NCBI GenBank assembly: GCA_029298735.1
Contig: JANSLP010000047.1
Location: 1-64,000 of the forward strand
Direction: 5' to 3'
DNA from: Ophiostoma sp. CBS 140.51
Taxonomy: Eukaryota > Ascomycota > Sordariomycetes > Ophiostomatales > Ophiostomataceae
Length of the DNA: 64,000 bases
In this document: positions 61,447 to 64,000 of the stretch, in pieces
How the letters are laid out: every line of letters starts with the position of its first letter
Numbering within the stretch: the stretch's first letter is position 1
Position numbers and translations under genes: made by a program
Notes under the pieces: model-generated
The model's input: the letters and a program-made list of their open reading frames with translations, nothing else
The model's database searches: none
Told to the model about the DNA's origin: nothing

Positions 61447-63453
61447 ATGGCATCAAAACCTACAGCAAAAGCGGCTGTCGGCCGGCCACCTACAAAAGGG
61501 ACGACCTTAGGCTCGACTCCCATGGCCAAATCAGCCTCGTCGTCGTCAGCTTCCGGAGCCAAGTCAAAAGCTTCGGCCACATCCACATCTTCAGCAACAA
61601 ACAACGGCAACAGCAGCAGCCAACCGGTCCAGCCCTACCGCGAGATCTTCATCGCCCGATCTGACGGTGTTAGTTACTCGACGCAGCAAATCAATGACGC
61701 CAGCCGCTCGGCACAACCCGTCGGCGACGCCCTCGACGACAACGATGAGTTTATGCGATCGTGGACGGTGAAACTGGGCAAGACCATCAAGTACAACCTG
61801 GGCGCCAGCTCATCATCATCGTCTGCGACGGACTCCAACAACTATCTCGTGCGCTTCCCAAAGGGATACTCACTTCACGTGCGGCCGGGCAAGTCCAAGG
61901 AACGTGATGGACCCCTTGTTTTCGGTCATCCGTTAGGACCGCTGGCCGCGTTCCGCAGCCCAGCCGAGCTGGCGCTGCACGTGCTGTGGCTGTTCAGCGA
62001 TTCCAAGGAGCGGGCTGACTGCTCGTGTCGGTTGTGTGTTCGGATGGTCAGCGAAGCGGCCGCGGCCGCGGCTGCGTCTGCAACGTCTGCTGCAACTGCA
62101 ACGTCTGCTGCAACGTCTGCTGCCACAACCGCTGCTGCTTCTATCGCAGCGTCCCAAACCGCCAAACCCTCTCCACGCACTCCGACTGTGACGCCCGTCC
62201 CAGTTCCCGTTATCCCCTCGGCGTCTCCTGCCGCCGCTGCTCCTACCGCAAAACCAGCCCCGATAACGTCAGTGACGCCCGTTCCGCAACCAACGGTCAC
62301 ACCAGCAGCTGTAGCCCAGCCGACAGGTCTACCGCCTCCAGAGGGCGGCGGATCCGCCCTCTTCCGTCCCTGGGAGCTGGTCTGGTACCAGCACTTTACA
62401 CAGCAATCACGCGGTGCCTGGCGTCTGGGAATTGTGCTTCAAACTATTTCAAATCTGGGTCGCACAGAACCGCCGCCGTCGATTATACCTGGACCGGCAG
62501 GCACGGCCCGTGTGGCTCCCTTGGGTATTACAGGCCTCCACCCGCCTGAGATTACCGTCGATACGAGCGCTCTGCGCCCTTTCCTATCTTTCAGTGTTCC
62601 CGGGATGCGTGAGGGTCTACAAGGCGCAACGTTCGACCAGATCGATTGGCAGAAGCTGGCTTGGGAGCAGCAGCAACAGCAGCAGCAACAGCCACCTCAG
62701 CCGGGCCAGTATGATGCCGCCATCCTTGCCCTCGAAGCGTCCAAGTCCTCCGCCAACCAGATCAACGCGTGCTTCTCCGTGTTCAACCCTCTGCAAAATA
62801 TGTCGCCCACACAGCAGTCCTTTGGCGGCGTGTTTTTGGGTGCCGAGCAGATTGTCCTTGGTGATGCCCTACGTGTCGATGTGAAGCCCGTGGCAGGTGC
62901 CATGACTGACGACGGCAACGGCAGCGCCACCGTCGAGATTATGCATGTGAGCCTGATTGTCCGCGAAAACTTTGACCTGTACTTTATAGGCGATGTCTAC
63001 CGTCTAGCCGTCACAGGTCCCGGTCTGCCACCGGCGCCACAACCTTCGTACAGTTCCACCGGCCAGATCCTCCCCTCCGAACCCGTCTTCGCCGAAGAAG
63101 TGGCTGAGCGCAACCACACCTCACAAGCGACCAACTCTGGGCTCACGTGGTACTGGCAGCTCCGTGAGCGTCAGAGCCGCCGCAACGAGAATGAAGTGCA
63201 CGGCCGCTTTTACGCCTCGACACGCCTGGCCGCCAACCTGCAGAACACCGATTTCTTGCAGCGCGTGGCCCAGCAGCAGCCGACAGGTCCAGTGGCTGGC
63301 GACGATACTAGCATGATGTCATCCGCACTGAACCGGCGGCAGCAAGTGGGCGGCTTCATCTACCAGGGCCAGCGCGCGAACCGGGCGGCGACGATCGGGC
63401 AGGCGATGAGCGTGCCTCTGCCGCCCATTGCCGGCGTGACTGAAGAGTATTAG
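61447..63453 (+). CDS. Clr2-like transcriptional silencing factor
   Basis: Resembles Clr2 (cryptic loci regulator 2), the SHREC subunit needed for heterochromatic silencing in fission yeast. One exon, 668 residues, starting at the ATG after the CT-rich leader. The N-terminus is Ala/Ser/Lys-rich. From about 60 to 200 lies the Clr2 N-terminal domain pattern: a RFPKGYSLHV strand, then FRSPAELALHVLWLFSD and the CSCRLC knuckle at 192-197. An Ala/Thr/Pro-rich linker (about 205-295) with a repeated ATSAA unit follows. The C-terminal domain starts with LFRPWELVWY (about 303-312), the usual opening of the Clr2 C-terminal, BAH-like part, and contains LGAEQIVLGDALRVDV. A Gln run lies near 408. In filamentous fungi such proteins are mostly uncharacterised, so the silencing role is by family. 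Confidence 0.75.
   Translation: MASKPTAKAAVGRPPTKGTTLGSTPMAKSASSSSASGAKSKASATSTSSATNNGNSSSQPVQPYREIFIARSDGVSYSTQQINDASRSAQPVGDALDDNDEFMRSWTVKLGKTIKYNLGASSSSSSATDSNNYLVRFPKGYSLHVRPGKSKERDGPLVFGHPLGPLAAFRSPAELALHVLWLFSDSKERADCSCRLCVRMVSEAAAAAAASATSAATATSAATSAATTAAASIAASQTAKPSPRTPTVTPVPVPVIPSASPAAAAPTAKPAPITSVTPVPQPTVTPAAVAQPTGLPPPEGGGSALFRPWELVWYQHFTQQSRGAWRLGIVLQTISNLGRTEPPPSIIPGPAGTARVAPLGITGLHPPEITVDTSALRPFLSFSVPGMREGLQGATFDQIDWQKLAWEQQQQQQQQPPQPGQYDAAILALEASKSSANQINACFSVFNPLQNMSPTQQSFGGVFLGAEQIVLGDALRVDVKPVAGAMTDDGNGSATVEIMHVSLIVRENFDLYFIGDVYRLAVTGPGLPPAPQPSYSSTGQILPSEPVFAEEVAERNHTSQATNSGLTWYWQLRERQSRRNENEVHGRFYASTRLAANLQNTDFLQRVAQQQPTGPVAGDDTSMMSSALNRRQQVGGFIYQGQRANRAATIGQAMSVPLPPIAGVTEEY
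62071..62130 (+). repeat. In-frame trinucleotide-type repeat in the Clr2-like gene
   Basis: Repeated GCAACGTCTGCT units, one of them extended by GCAACT, encode Ala-Thr-Ser-Ala stretches in the linker between the two Clr2-like domains. Slippage could change the linker length in frame. Confidence 0.75.
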
Positions 63454-64000
63454 GCGAGCAGTCAACAGGAAGTAGATGCGTTGTTTTGTCACATCTTTTT
63501 TTTTTTTGCATCTTGTGAGCCTAGAGTCAGCAAGTACATACAATAGTTTACATTTGGCACACATCTTGTTTGTTCCTGTAAGATCCATTAAACATTAGTA
63601 GCATCTGATTTTGATCTTTTGATCCTTCACCTTGTTTCTTTCCAAATCACATCTTGTTCTTGGGGACAGACAGACCCCTTAGTTTTCTTGCTTGTCTTTT
63701 GCATGGTGATTGGGTTGGATCCGGTTGTTTCATATCTGATCCCAGTCACCGCCCTTTTTTTGTGCCTTCTTTTACGTCGTACTGTTCGATTAATTACCGT
63801 CGACCCTGTTCCATGGTAAGGCCCTTGCCAGTAATCCACCTTGAACCTGCTGTATTGTCTTTTATTCTCATTTTACATGTTTCTTCATCATCAACTTTCC
63901 CATCGTCGAGAACCATCGTTCCCGTCCGGCTGGTTCGGTCAAATCCTCAAATCCTCAAATCTATTTTGTTTTTATTTGAAATGTTGCGCCGTCGTACCAT
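63454..64000. other. 3' flank of the Clr2-like gene
   Basis: Mostly T-rich DNA after the stop codon, with a T-run near 63499-63508. No gene is visible before the window ends. Confidence 0.5.

Overview
The window is nuclear DNA of a filamentous ascomycete, most likely a Sordariomycete. Genes carry short GT-AG introns of about 50-95 nt, intergenic DNA is full of pyrimidine tracts, and the regulators carry long Gln, His, Asn and Gly runs. Every family I recognise is fungal. I could not fix the genus.

Left part (6.7-31.9 kb) is a DHN-melanin locus. It holds a non-reducing polyketide synthase (SAT-KS-AT-PT-ACP-ACP-TE; 6749-13512, +), an AflR-like Zn2Cys6 regulator (19285-20868, +), a 1,3,6,8-tetrahydroxynaphthalene reductase of the 4HNR type (23143-24040, -) and a Cmr1/Pig1-type regulator with two C2H2 fingers plus a Zn2Cys6 cluster (28298-31907, -). 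The synthase should make the naphthol precursor, the reductase should convert tetrahydroxynaphthalene to scytalone, and Cmr1/Pig1-type proteins control this pathway in other fungi. Scytalone dehydratase, trihydroxynaphthalene reductase and laccase are not in the window.

Middle part (31.9-50.9 kb) is about 19 kb with no gene I can support. It turns AT-rich to the right, roughly from 42 kb. It contains two doubtful ORFs, a pair of GC-rich hairpins and a 12-bp minisatellite.

Right part (50.9-63.5 kb) is a compact housekeeping block. It has a four-exon gene for a conserved-looking protein with a mitochondrial-type N-terminus (-), DNA polymerase epsilon subunit B (DPB2, +), an Osh3-like oxysterol-binding protein (GOLD-PH-FFAT-ORD, +) and a Clr2-like silencing factor (+). 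The first two genes are divergent and share a promoter with two ACGCGT (MCB) sites and one CGCGAAA site, which is the known signature of G1/S control of replication genes.

Splice sites were chosen by eye so that reading frame, GT-AG borders and family motifs all agree. No RNA gene, CRISPR array or intact transposon was found.
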